Source: Branchiostoma floridae
Taxonomy: Eukaryota > Chordata > Leptocardii > Amphioxiformes > Branchiostomatidae
Reading direction: 5' to 3'
DNA length: 64,000 nucleotides
NCBI RefSeq assembly: GCF_000003815.2
Contig: NC_049986.1
Span: 21,835,923-21,899,922, forward strand
Part shown: positions 34,922 through 46,128 of the stretch, in pieces
Layout of the letters: each line of letters begins with the position of its first letter
Position numbering within the stretch: position 1 is the first letter of the stretch
Notes under the pieces: generated by a model
Seen by the model: the letters and a program-made list of their open reading frames with translations, nothing else
Told to the model about the DNA's origin: nothing
Database searches by the model: none
Position numbers and translations under genes: made by a program

Positions 34922-35476
34922 CAACGTCTATAAATAACGTGTTTCTGCAGCTAAGTCCAAACGCTAAAAATCTCGTATATTCATAATAATCAGTTAGTTT
35001 AGAAGTTACAAAAAGAAAGAAATAGTAGATAAAACAGAGAAAAATTAGGTTTGATTGCTCTGACAGAAAGCTATAGACCACAGCGCCCTTACGTCAAGTA
35101 AAGCGAACGATATATTACCGTACGCGTCGTTCTGTCACAAACATTCAACAGTCGTTTTTTTCTGACACAACACTTCTAGTTCCACGAATCACCATATTGT
35201 CATTATTGCGTCGTAATTTAGTTTCCATTATTTTCTATTGCACAGTGAAGCCATGTACACTGATGGACTGTAAATCGCAGATGATATTTGCAAAAGAAAT
35301 CAGTATAGTTCAACAGATCAAGTGACAGTCCTATCCTACATCCACGAAATATTGAGTTCGCACTTTCTTGGACATTTTATGTTCACACAGGTCTTAGGGG
35401 ACTTTTACCTGTGTTATTCGGCATGTCACTACGAAGACTACGTGACTGACTAAAGCTTCCGTTGCATTGCTCACAA

Positions 35477-36049
35477 CTATACATGTACGGTGTGGATCCG
35501 CCTGTGTTTCTTCAGATGTCCTAGCTCCCGGAAATGTTTGCCGCACTTATCACACGTGTACGGTTTCTCACCTGTGTGAGTCCGAATGTGTCTCTTCAGA
35601 CTTGCCAGCTCACTGAACTGCCTGCTGCATTCCTCACACTTGAATGGTTTTTCACCAGTGTGAGTCCGCATGTGCTTCTTAAGACTAGACAGATCACTTA
35701 ACTGCTTGCTGCACTCCTCACAGCTGTACGGTTTCTCACCACTGTGACTCCTCTTGTGTTTCTTTAGGTTTGACAGTGTAGTGAACTGTTTGCTGCATTC
35801 CTCACATCTGTACGGCTTTTCCCCTGTATGTGTCCGCATGTGAGTCTTCAGGTTAGTTGACTGACTGAAATATTTGTTGCAATATTCACACTCGTATGGT
35901 CTCTCACCAGTGTGAGTTCGCAGGTGTTGGTTGAGCTTACTTTTAAAGCGAAACTGCTTGCCGCAATGACTGCACTTGTGGGTACGGGGAAAACCCTGTC
36001 CGTCCTCTCCCTCCCCTTGTGTCAGATGCGATCCGGCTCCAGTCGCCAT
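35477..36049 (-). CDS. Z10: C2H2 zinc-finger protein, 6 fingers
   Basis: 190 residues: [19 protein letters not shown] module and six fingers (FSKQ, QTNT, TSNK, DSSK, EASR, EGHK). It lacks the CGECGKRF-type second finger present in most paralogues, so finger 1 joins a CEYCNKYF finger directly. Finger 4 has Leu for the core Phe. Ends HTVHV after a deletion in the last linker; a decayed terminal finger lies at 35,410-35,470. ATG at 36049; the acceptor here is CTAGTAG instead of CTTGCAG but keeps AG. Confidence 0.9.
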   Translation of the reverse strand: MATGAGSHLTQGEGEDGQGFPRTHKCSHCGKQFRFKSKLNQHLRTHTGERPYECEYCNKYFSQSTNLKTHMRTHTGEKPYRCEECSKQFTTLSNLKKHKRSHSGEKPYSCEECSKQLSDLSSLKKHMRTHTGEKPFKCEECSRQFSELASLKRHIRTHTGEKPYTCDKCGKHFRELGHLKKHRRIHTVHV

Positions 36050-36165
36050 GACTTGGCCAAACTCCAGATTCTACTAGAATAAGGAGAACGAAAACAAAAA
36101 ATCAACACAATGTAACAAGAGTTTGAAATTTTGTCTCTTAAAAAGCATATCCGAACATTTCATAT

Positions 36166-36443
36166 AATGAATGAATGAATGAATGAATGAATTTTATTGC
36201 TGAACAATCGCACAGGGTACGATGCATGGCAACCAATGACAACTAATAGCTATACAGACAATAGTAGTACTAAGAGGCTACATACAAAACAACAACAAAA
36301 CATTATCGATAACAGTACAGTTATGAATGATTAATCTGGTCTCGCATTTGGAATACATTATAAAGAAACTGGCCCACGTAGACGGATATATGAGTTGAAC
36401 ATGAGAGCAACATACGTAAAATATCGCTTTCTGCACCAGCGAG
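36166..36443 (-). mobile_element. LINE 3' end with (ATTC)n tail
   Basis: Six tandem ATGA/GAAT units, then AATAAAA on minus and about 240 bp with no ORF. It interrupts the intron relative to Z9. Confidence 0.65.
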
Positions 36444-36583
36444 AGAGTATATATAAACTTTATTTTGCGTAACGGATATAATCTAGATTATTTCTCCCTT
36501 TATTTGTGAACCATTGAATGAACACTGTGAGATCTACTCAGTTGACATAACGACTTCATCATTGCTGTCTAGTTCCAATAATT

Positions 36584-36669
36584 CTAAAATCAATAATCAA
36601 AACCAGACTCCCACATTGGACGATTTCTAAAATCAATAATCAAAACCAGACTCCCACATTGGACGATTT
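36584..36669 (+). repeat. 43-bp perfect tandem duplication at LINE 5' junction
   Basis: 36,584-36,626 is repeated exactly at 36,627-36,669. It covers the host/LINE junction and the first LINE codons (NQNQTPTLDDL). Confidence 0.95.
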
Positions 36670-39167
36670 GGTTTTTACAAAAGAACCAGACATGGTGGAG
36701 AGAATCTGTTACGAGGACCCACTGGGTTCAAGCGACCACGTGAAGTTAACTTTTAGATGTAACTTTTGTGTAAATCCCACAAGACGTGTAACAAAATCCT
36801 GGAGCTACGACAAAGCAAACTACAACAAGATGAGGACAGATATCGACATTGACTGGGATAAAGCACTAAGCAACAAGAAGACACAGGAAGCTTTCAGTAC
36901 TTTCCAGTCTATTCTCACACATGCGGTGCAAGACAATGTCCCATCAAAGCTCATAGACAACTCAAAAAAGAACTTCAAACCTAAATGGATGACAAAGAAA
37001 GCCTTCCGTGCTTCACGAAAGAAATTCCATGCATGGATACGATATTTAAACACTAAAAGCAGTCAGGATTGGGCTGCCTACAAGTCTGCCCGTAATGCTG
37101 CTACACACGAGGCCAGACGTGCAAGGAAGGACTTTGAAAGACGAATCGCCAGAGAAGCAAAAACCAACAACAAAGCCTTTTGGAGCTATATCAATAGCCG
37201 CAGGAAGGTAAAGTCACAGGTTGGCGACCTGAAAAACACACATGGGACTTACACAAGTAACGACCAAGAAAAAGCTGAAATTCTGAATGATCAGTATTTC
37301 AATACGTTCACAAGAGAAGACCTTCAAAACATTCCTGAATTCTTACAAAAGCCATTAACAACACCAGTATTAGAATCAATCATAATCGAGGAAGAAGAAG
37401 TGCTAGAACAACTAAACAGTCTACGCACCGACAAATCTCCTGGGAACGACAGCTTACACCCAAGGATACTCAAAGAGCTGGCACATGAGTTAACTTACCC
37501 CCTGACCAGAATCTTCCAAAGTAGCATCGACGAATCCACTCTTCCAGAGGAGTGGAGAGAGGCAAATATCTCTCCACTATTCAAAAAGGGGGACAAGTCT
37601 GACCCTGCTAACTATCGCCCAGTGTCATTAACATCAGTACCATGTAAAATGCTAGAGAAGATTATATCCAAGAGGATTACTGAACACATGAGGACAAATA
37701 ACTTTACCTGTGACCAGCAGCACGGTTTTTCTAAAGGCAAGTCTACTGTCACTAACCTACTCGAAGCCTTGGATGTTTGGACAGAAGCGCTAAGTCACGG
37801 TCTACCCGTTGATGTTATTTTTCTGGACTACGCAAAAGCCTTCGATACAGTGCCACACATGCGTCTATTGAAGAAGATCGAGTCCCTAGGAATTAAGGGT
37901 GCATTACTTGGCTGGATCAAGAATTTCCTCACATGCAGAAGGCAGAGAGTCTCAGTAAATGGGGTCACATCAAGTTGGAAACCAGTAACCAGCGGCGTTC
38001 CACAAGGAAGCGTGCTGGGACCACTCTTATTCACGATCTTTATCAGCGATATACAAATCCAGCTACACAACTTCGTCTCCCTATTCGCTGACGACACAAA
38101 GATCTACGCAGCATGCTACAACTGTGTGAGTGACAACCATTCGAGGTGCTTACAAGCAGATCTAGACACTCTTCACATGTGGTCAGTCAATATGCAAATG
38201 AGGTTTCATCCAGACAAATGCAAATCAATGCACATGGGGAAGGGAAATCAAGGACATAAATACAGTCTGGCAGACGCAGAAGGAGTAGTACACATTCTGG
38301 AAGATACACGGGAGGAAAAGGACCTAGGTGTTCTAATCGACAACAAATTGAGCTTCAGTTCACACACGCAGACTCAAGTAACAAAGGCAAACAGAGTACT
38401 TGGAGTTATAAAACACACGTTTAAATATCTCGACATGGAAACATTCCTACTACTCTACAAAAGCCTGGTGAGACCGCATTTAGAGTACGCAACTGTGATC
38501 TGGAGTCCTAAAACCAAGAGAGACTGTGATTTAGTTGAAAGGGTCCAGAGAAGAGCCACACGTATAGTGGAATCTATCTCACACCTACCGTACTCAGAGA
38601 GGCTCAAAGCGCTACAGCTTCCTACCCTTCTCTTCCGGCGACAACGTGCAGATATGATTATGATGTACAAAATTGCACATGGGATGGTGAGCTTGAGGAC
38701 GGATAGTCACTGCAACATATGCGACAGGGCGATGTTTATTCCTAGCTACGCCACAAACACCAGAGGTCATCCTTACAAGTACCAAATACAAGACGCCAGA
38801 GGACCTAGAACAAACTTTTTCCCTTCAAGATGTACACCCACATGGAATGGTCTCTCTGTGAGAACTGTAACAAGCAGTACCGTCAACACCTTTAAAGGAA
38901 GACTGAAGGAGGAATGGAAGCACCACCCAAACCAGTTTGAGTACACATTCTCCTATTATTAAACCACATGAGTCATGAAGGAAGGAAGGAAGGAAGGAAG
39001 GAAGGAAGAAAGAAGGAAGGAAGGAAGGAAAGAAGGAAGTAAGAAGGAAGGAAGGAAGGAAGGAAGGAAGCTTAACCCTGCGCCATCTACATACCGATTC
39101 TACCAGCCTCATTACCCGACAAGGGTACCTATCGGCTGGATGCAAGGTGAATATGCAAGGTGAATAT
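36591..39167 (+). mobile_element. CR1-like LINE, 5'-truncated, intact RT frame
   Basis: Open frame 36,659-38,962, 767 codons without a stop. Residues 1-35 are the end of an APE-type endonuclease (GSSDHV). RT motifs follow: NYRPVSLTS, FLDYAKAFDTV (catalytic Asp), SGVPQGSVLGP and LFADDTKIY (FADD box), with a C-terminal domain to FSYY. The 3' UTR has a (GAAG)n stretch (38,976-39,070) and ends in two copies of ATGCAAGGTGAAT. The unbroken frame suggests a recent insertion; the 5' loss makes it inactive. Clade is CR1/Jockey group; finer placement is uncertain. Confidence 0.88.
38976..39070 (+). repeat. (GAAG)n microsatellite
   Basis: Purine-only GAAG array with a few interruptions, within the 3' UTR of the CR1-like LINE. 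Confidence 0.95.
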
Positions 39168-39361
39168 AATAACTTGCAGAATTTCAAGTTACTCACTTGG
39201 AACTAGACAACAAATTACTAGGACACCCACCCTTAAATTTGCTATTAGATCTAGAGTCTGTAAGGACTACAGTTGCCACTTTACCATATACCTATAGTGA
39301 TTGATAAATAGATATAGAAAACCAAAACCGTGGTTATCTTAATACAACTGGATGTACTTAC

Positions 39362-39563
39362 CGAGATATGCTGATGCTCCAAAGTACTGCACGATGCTTT
39401 CACGGCGACACAGGTCCTCACGGCTGCAGAGTCGGTACTGACAACAACAGAGCAGTCAAGACGGGTTTATATGGTGACTGAGTGGGTCAATAAAACCGGT
39501 TCGGTAGGTTTTACTTCATCGGGAAACAAAGAAAAGCACCACGCTACATGTTCTGATTTGCAT
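39362..39563 (-). promoter_or_regulatory. Z10 exon 1 and octamer/TATA promoter
   Basis: TATA box 39,466-39,472, octamer 39,556-39,563. Upstream block: YY1-like AAAATGGCGGG about 39,680-39,690, AGGTCAAAG 39,727-39,735. Confidence 0.8.
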
Positions 39564-41159
39564 AAGGGAAATCAGACATTAGACTTACCAGTCTGTGGGG
39601 ATAGTTGTTGGATCAATAAAGTGTCGAATCAGCTTTAAATCGTCTTAGATGAAGAGAAACGATCTGACTGTCTCTGTTGAAAATGGCGGGTAAGCTGATT
39701 CAGAAGTCAGCACTTCCGATGGTGAAAGGTCAAAGTTTATATACCTGATTACCCTATGAGGAAAAAATGTGCTTTTTGGCCAACTCTAACATATCATTCG
39801 AGTAAAAAGGTTTGTGATGTAACCACTTGAAACACCTTTTCGCTCACCCTCGTGCTTGATTGCAAAACAGAAGAAAGGAACATATTACATGTTATGAAGA
39901 ATTTGCTTAGAGGGAAATCAGACATCCTTTGGAGAATAACTTCGCCAATTACCATAGTGTACAAGAAAGACACGAAAATCTCATTACATGTAACTGTTTA
40001 TTGATGAAAGTGAAATGCAGAATGATGACAAATCTCATGTATATTACAGTACAATAGAAAGACACACAAAACGTTGGAATATGCATTTGTATCTACCATA
40101 AGTTTGCTACAATCCTTATATTGGTTAATAAATCTACAGTGATTACTATACTAACAGCAATGTATCCAAAAACCTGCTGAAACGATCCAAAAAAGCCGTG
40201 CCCATTCCTCTTGTTTGTAATGCCTAACGTTACGAATCATACTTTAAAAGGTTACGACTATCTGTATCACATTCAGCTATACATTCCCTACATTGCAAAT
40301 TGAATAGAATGCACCTACTTACATAGTACAGCCTTACAATACTTTTGTAGCGGAGTGCCAACAGGTGAAAGTGAAAAATGAAAGTGAACATGAAAATGAA
40401 AGAAAAGAACATATTTTCTTATTGTAAATGATATATCGATGTCAATGGTCATCTAAGTACTATATATAGAATACAACACGGTGTATTCCGTATCACCCAA
40501 GGTTTCAGCCCGACCGCGGGTCGGATCGCCCGACGGCCGAAAGCCGGAGGGTGATCCGACCCGCGGGAGGGCCGAGACCGAGGGCGATGCGGAATACACC
40601 GTGTTGTATTCTATTTATGTCATACCCAGCTGAGAAAACCCATGTTTTGATGCGAAATGCGCCAGAAGTTGAACAAATTTGTTGCCCTCGAAAAAAAAGC
40701 GTTGTAATGTTCCAACGTCCGAATCAGGTATTCGAATTTTCGATGACCCACTCGAAACAGTTCGATTTATTCGAATGGAGCCCGTGTGATAAGCCCGTGC
40801 CGTACGGAAAGTTATCAGCCGGTCCGGAACACCCGTATCGAACGTTTTCGCGTCACAGGTATGACATACACTTTAATATCAATGAGCACACTAGTCTACT
40901 AATACTATGTACAAGAAATACTCGAAACCCTGTGCATCCTGAGAGCAGCTCTGCATGACACTGGCACACTGGACATATTCCCACCCAGTCCCCTGTTTAT
41001 TCCACGTTTCACATATCAGAAGTATTTCTAACTACTCAGCAACAAACTTCTGTTTTTTTTTTCATATGCGAATGATGCGGTCATTAACAGAGTGATTCTG
41101 CATACATATATATGTCTCTTCAGATTCGACGACAAAATATACTGTGTCTGCTGCACTGC
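39564..41159 (-). other. Z10 upstream block and Z11 3' UTR
   Basis: Z11 poly(A) signal 39,997-40,002. Interrupted by the foldback element at 40,461-40,868. A decayed last finger is readable at 41,120-41,159 (CEQCSR in another frame). Confidence 0.55.
40461..40868. mobile_element. Palindromic foldback insertion
   Basis: About 30-bp arms (TAGAATACAACACGGTGTAT at 40,467 and its complement ending 40,612) around a GC-rich centre, followed by a second inverted pair TATGTCATACC (40,616-40,626) and GGTATGACATA (40,858-40,868). The equivalent sequence near 14,800 has no insertion. No ORF of note. Confidence 0.65.
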
Positions 41160-41735
41160 TCACACTTTTTCGCCAGTGTGAGTCCGCATATGTCTCTTAA
41201 GATTTGATAGCTGAGTAAAATACTTGCTGCACTCCTCACAATTGTACGGCTTTTCACCAGTGTGAGTCCGCATATGTCTATTGAGTATTGGCAGCGTAGT
41301 GAAATGCTTGTTGCACTCATCGCACTTGTACGGTTTTTCACCTGTGTGAGTTCGCACGTGCCTCTTCAGACTACCGAGCACACTGAACTGCTTGCAGCAT
41401 GCCTCACACCTGTACGGTTTTTCACCAGTATGGGTCCGCATGTGTACCTTCAGATCGCACAGCCTACTGAATTGACTGTTACATTCCTCACATCGGTGCT
41501 GTTTGTCACCGGTGTGAGTTCTCATGTGGCAGTTCAGATTAGATACATGACTAAACCGTTTCCCGCATGCATTACATTGGTATGGTCTCTCACCAGTGTG
41601 GGTTCGCAGGTGTACATTGAGATTACTTTTGAAGGGAAACTCCTTGTCGCAATAGCTGCACTTGTGGGTACGGGGAGAATACTGTCTATCCTCTCCCTCC
41701 GCTTGTATCAGATGAGATCCGGCTGCAGTCGCCAT
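41160..41735 (-). CDS. Z11: C2H2 zinc-finger protein, 6 fingers, C-terminus truncated
   Basis: 191 residues: MATAAGSHLIQAEGED module and six fingers (FSNV, HSNC, RCDV, VGSR, TPIR, QSNR). A deletion of about 8 bp after the last HTGEK linker shifts the frame and stops at GEKV; at least one more finger follows out of frame. ATG 41,735, acceptor ATGCAG near 41,757. It has two exon 1 candidates: a TATA-less copy at 43,061 and a TATA/octamer copy at 44,403. Confidence 0.9.
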   Translation of the reverse strand: MATAAGSHLIQAEGEDRQYSPRTHKCSYCDKEFPFKSNLNVHLRTHTGERPYQCNACGKRFSHVSNLNCHMRTHTGDKQHRCEECNSQFSRLCDLKVHMRTHTGEKPYRCEACCKQFSVLGSLKRHVRTHTGEKPYKCDECNKHFTTLPILNRHMRTHTGEKPYNCEECSKYFTQLSNLKRHMRTHTGEKV

Positions 41736-41891
41736 GTTGGTCAAACTCCAGATCCTGCATGAGTGATGAGAACTTGTTAACACGTTGGGTCAAGTTTGAC
41801 AATTCTATCATTTTATTTGTCTGAAAAAATATACATGAGCTTGTCATAACACACACACACACACACACACATAAATTGAAGGGAATATATA

Positions 41892-41939
<48 letters not shown>

Positions 41940-42699
41940 TGATATATTGCTTCTGTATTTTTATGATCACAATACAGATGCCGAGGCAAACATACTTACA
42001 CAATAAATGCTAGTAACTAGTTGAAAATATTCTAAGCGGAAGAACAGGTTTAGAAGCCTGTACATGTATTTTGATTGCAGAACAAAAAGGAGTGTGGATT
42101 AGACACCGTGACTTGCATAGGCAGAGATCAGACAAAATCTGAGAAGAACAGGGTAATATCTTAGAAGTCGGAATATGACCGTAAATAATGCTGTTTACGA
42201 CCATAAGATAAAATGTTTAAATTGTTTTATCTTATTACCGAACAATGGGAATACATGTATTCCCTATGCATATTCTTAACAATGGGGATCATGGGAGAAA
42301 GAGGCTGTCAAAAATCACCTACCTGACTTTTAGAACATGAAAAACTTACATTGGCATGATTGTCCGCCCTCTAAAGATTAATTTGACGAAAAAAAAAAAT
42401 TTAAAAAAATACGGTGGAATCATGTTATACGATATCAAAACATAGGTGGTGACCTTTTGACCCCATGTCACTGCTTATAAATAACAACAAAACACCTAAC
42501 TTCTAAAGCATACTGCATCCACAAATATTGCTACAAATCTGGTTTTTCAACACAATATACAGGTTCAAACCCTTACCTGTAATATGCATCTCCAAAATTT
42601 AATCATATCCCAAGAAAAACATTTCTACAGCCACTTTTCCCAAGGCTACCTAAGCATTCTGAAACTGTTTCATCTGCGCAAGTCCGGAAATACAGAAAT
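41736..42699 (-). other. Z11 intron 1, proximal part
   Basis: Contains the (AC)n/(AT)n microsatellite at 41,850-41,937. No gene. Confidence 0.6.
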
Positions 42700-44280
42700 T
42701 TACCCTGCTAGAGGGGACAACGCGACTGTTTGTTTATATGCATAAGCGGGCAACTTTTTAGTCCGTTAACTTCTTTGGTGCCTCGTACGGCAGATAGGAC
42801 TGCCTGATTTTTACCTGGCTGATCAGTTCACATTAGCGGCGCCCCACTCCTCCCGATTACTGTACTGCCCCCTCCGCCATACTCCGCCACACAAATCTTT
42901 TACCCTCCGGGCTTGTTCCTGGTGGTTGCTTATTCAAGCATTAAAGTTCTTACCAAGGCCACTTTGTGTCTCCGATCTGTGTGTAGGTGCAGATAATTGT
43001 AACTCTTGGATTTAACTCTTGGTGCCAATAAATCTAATATAAATACTAGTCAGTACTTACAAAGGTACGCTGATGCTCCAGACTACTGCGCGCTGTTTTC
43101 ACGTCGACACAGATCCTCACGGCTTCAGGGTCAGAACCGGTTCGGCAGGTTGTGGTTGACGGTAGCAGAACACAGTTTTAGGCCTATGGGGATTTCTAAA
43201 GTTAATGGCCACAAGATGACTGGCTTCGACGCGGAAAAAATATAGTAGGGTGCACTTTTTATAATAGGAATACCAAAAATGGATATGTTCGATCGAGTTC
43301 AGGGTATATGCCACAAAAGATTTTTTTCAAAAATCCTGTCGGCATAAGCTATGCTGGCTACATTGCAGTATTTCCTATGCATATTCATGGGGATCATGGG
43401 AGAAAGAGGCTGTCAAAAATCACCTACCTGACTTTTAGAACATGAAAAAAAAGTCACATTGGCATGATTGTCCGCCCTCTAAAGATTAATTTGACGAAAA
43501 AAAAAATTACGGATTGATCATGTTATACATAGGTGGTGACCTTTTGACCCCTTGTCACTGCCTGTACATAACAAGAAAACACCTAACTAAAGCCTATTGC
43601 ATCCACAAATATTGCTACAAATCTGATTTTTCAACACAATATCTCCGAGGGACATGACAATATCTCTGAAGTCAAAATGTAAACGTAAATGAATTCTTTT
43701 TGTCAGCATTAGACAAAAGTTGTAGAGAAGGACGAGTAAGAAGTGGTTCTTTCAAACGACTTGGCAAACAACGATAATAAAGGTTTGACTGTTGGCTATT
43801 ATTATCCAGGGTAAAAACAAGAAGAAAGTGCTCCCAATGTGACCTTTGAAGGGCAGATTGACCTCAATGTATACATAAACACATAAAATCTTTGATTGTG
43901 TGCCAGCTTAGAGAACAATTGTGAGGACCGATTAGCAAAAAAGTACCGGTTAGAAAATTGTCTATACTGGTTTTCATAGGAACATTGTCAAAACATGAAA
44001 ACCTCCCAGATAACTGTAAGAGAGTCACATGACAATATAGCTTACACGTCAAAATGTAAACGGAAATTAGACATTAGACAGAAGTTGTGGGATAGGACGA
44101 CGAGTATGTGTTTCTTAAAAACGACTTGGCAAACAACGATAATAAATCAAATTGCCGATTTTGCTATTCAGGGTAAAAACAATAAGGAAGTGCTCCCAAT
44201 GTCCAGTAGTTTGCATCTTGGATTGACGCCAATTGAAACATAAACACATAACAAATCATGAACTTACATAACTGTAAGAG
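42700..44280. repeat. Segmental duplication copy C
   Basis: Matches copies A and B from the ACTTTTTAGTCCGTTAAC stretch to about 44,280. Unlike them it carries no LINE, so it shows the uninterrupted state. Confidence 0.9.
43061..43160 (-). promoter_or_regulatory. Z11 exon 1 candidate, TATA-less
   Basis: Same sequence and same deletion as the exon 1 copies at 21.8 and 27.7 kb; donor boundary 43,060/43,061. Confidence 0.55.
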
Positions 44281-44402
44281 GGTTGCATAATCAAATGAGG
44301 TTTCAATCAGACTTTTAAACACATGTGCAAGTCAGCCCAGACATTGGTGCTTGTCTCCGTTATAGGATTATACAGGAAACCAAAACCATGGTCAGTACTT
44401 AC

Positions 44403-44579
44403 CGAGATACGCTGATGCTTCGACACAGATCCTCGCGGCTTCAGAGTCGGTACTCACAGATCGAGTGGTCAGTGACACATTTATACAGTGACTGGATGGC
44501 GGGTAAAACCGGTTCGGCAGGTTGTGCTTGACAACGAAACAAAGGGAAGTACCCTGATGTTACATATGCTGATTTGCAT
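44403..44579 (-). promoter_or_regulatory. Z11 distal exon 1 and octamer/TATA promoter
   Basis: Donor boundary 44,402/44,403, TATA variant TGTATAAA at 44,480-44,487, octamer 44,572-44,579. Nearly identical to the Z6 promoter. If used, Z11 intron 1 is about 2.7 kb and could skip or include the 43.1-kb exon. Confidence 0.7.
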
Positions 44580-46128
44580 AACGGGGGACCAGACAACATC
44601 AGACAAAGGTCTTAGCAGTTGGGGGGGGGGAGTTGTTGAGCTAATAAAGCCTTCAATACTATTCAAAAACGTCTCAGATGAAGAGGAATGATCAAGTCCG
44701 TCCCGTTGAAACTGACGGGTAAGCTAATTCAAGAGTCAGTATTTCCGGTGGTGAGAAGTCAAAGTTTTTATACCTGATTACCCTCATTGAAGCTAAAAAT
44801 TGACGACTATAGCATGGCGACAAAGGTGAGGTGTGCACTTTTGGGGCCAGGTACCTCCCCTGGCGCGTTCCTGTCTATTTGGACAATTTCTACCATTTTC
44901 TCAGCGATATGTGGAGCCCGGTAGAGCCTAGTCTGTTACATGTGCATTGAGGCAATTCAGACAAGAGTCTACAACAAAAAGCGCACTTTGCAAACAAGAT
45001 AATAAAGGTTAACGACAATAACGTGTTTTAATTTATTTACAAAACTTGATTGCGGAAATTTGACAACTCTCTAGCAGCCCACATGCAGCTTCACTAATTC
45101 TAAACGCTGCCGATTCTTGTATATCTACAGCGACGTATATAAAGTGACAATCAGAACTCCAGATAGAGCCCAATCGTTTACTGTGCTATAGAAGACAGAC
45201 TAGACGCCTTTACGTGAAAAGAACGGCGTCGTGTTCACATGTAATTTACTGTCGCCATTGTCCGCACTTTCCACATCGAACATCTACTTTGTCAAACAAT
45301 AGATTTAGTTCTCGGCCACCAGGTCATGAGATCCTCCTTGGTGACGTTGTCCGTAGTGGGTGCATAATACAGGTTCGGTAGTTTTTACTTGACTATAAAA
45401 CAAATGTTATTTATATGAGATGATTTGCAGGAAAAACATACAGCTTTTGTGGGGAGGAAAAACATAACATACAACATGAAATACATTTGCATTTTAGTTT
45501 ATTGAGGAAACTGAGAGCGGAAAGTTAACAAATCTTCAATATCTTAAAGCATATCATGAAGGCAGACAATAGACAGCAACATCTATATAACTAACATGTT
45601 TCCGAAACTAAATACGAAACGCCAAGGATCTAGGGTTATTACAGCGATTAAAGTGACGTATTGAATTTTAATAAGAACTTGTGTAACTAAAACATAGAAA
45701 AACAGCAACATGCGATGGCATATTTTGCCGTTTTTATGTCACTAGTGTCCACACATCCCACAGCCACGTCTAGTTCCAATTACTTGTAAGTATGGGATAG
45801 TAACTACATATACTATGCTGAAATTAAGTTCCCGTTATTTTTAACAGTGGAACCATATGGTGAGTACAATGCTGACTTGAAAACGGTGAATCATAGGCCA
45901 CCTTTGTAAAGAAGAAAAAAATCAAGTACAAATGTCTGATTTGTGGTTTTCCTACAAGCCACAAGCTTAAGATGTAATCCTCTTTCTACTGTGTAACAAT
46001 ATGTAAATGTTATTGTCACAGAGTTATTCACAGACCTTCACTGACATGAGTTTGCATGTGCGCACGAAGACTAAGTGACTGAAGAAAGCTTCTGTTGCAT
46101 TGTTCACACCTGTACTGTTTCTCATCGA
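44580..46128 (-). other. Upstream block and Z12 3' UTR
   Basis: A 3'-UTR relic without fingers at 45,030-45,110. Z12 poly(A) signal 45,498-45,503. Conserved hairpin 45,941-45,964. Remnant of the last finger at 46,040-46,128. Confidence 0.5.

Larger units (their letters stand above)
36050..39361 (-). other. Z10 intron 1, enlarged by two LINE insertions
   Basis: Acceptor near 36,072, donor 39,361/39,362, so about 3.3 kb against about 0.9 kb in Z9. Contains the (GAAT)n LINE tail at 36,166-36,443 and the CR1-like element at 36,591-39,167. Confidence 0.65.
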
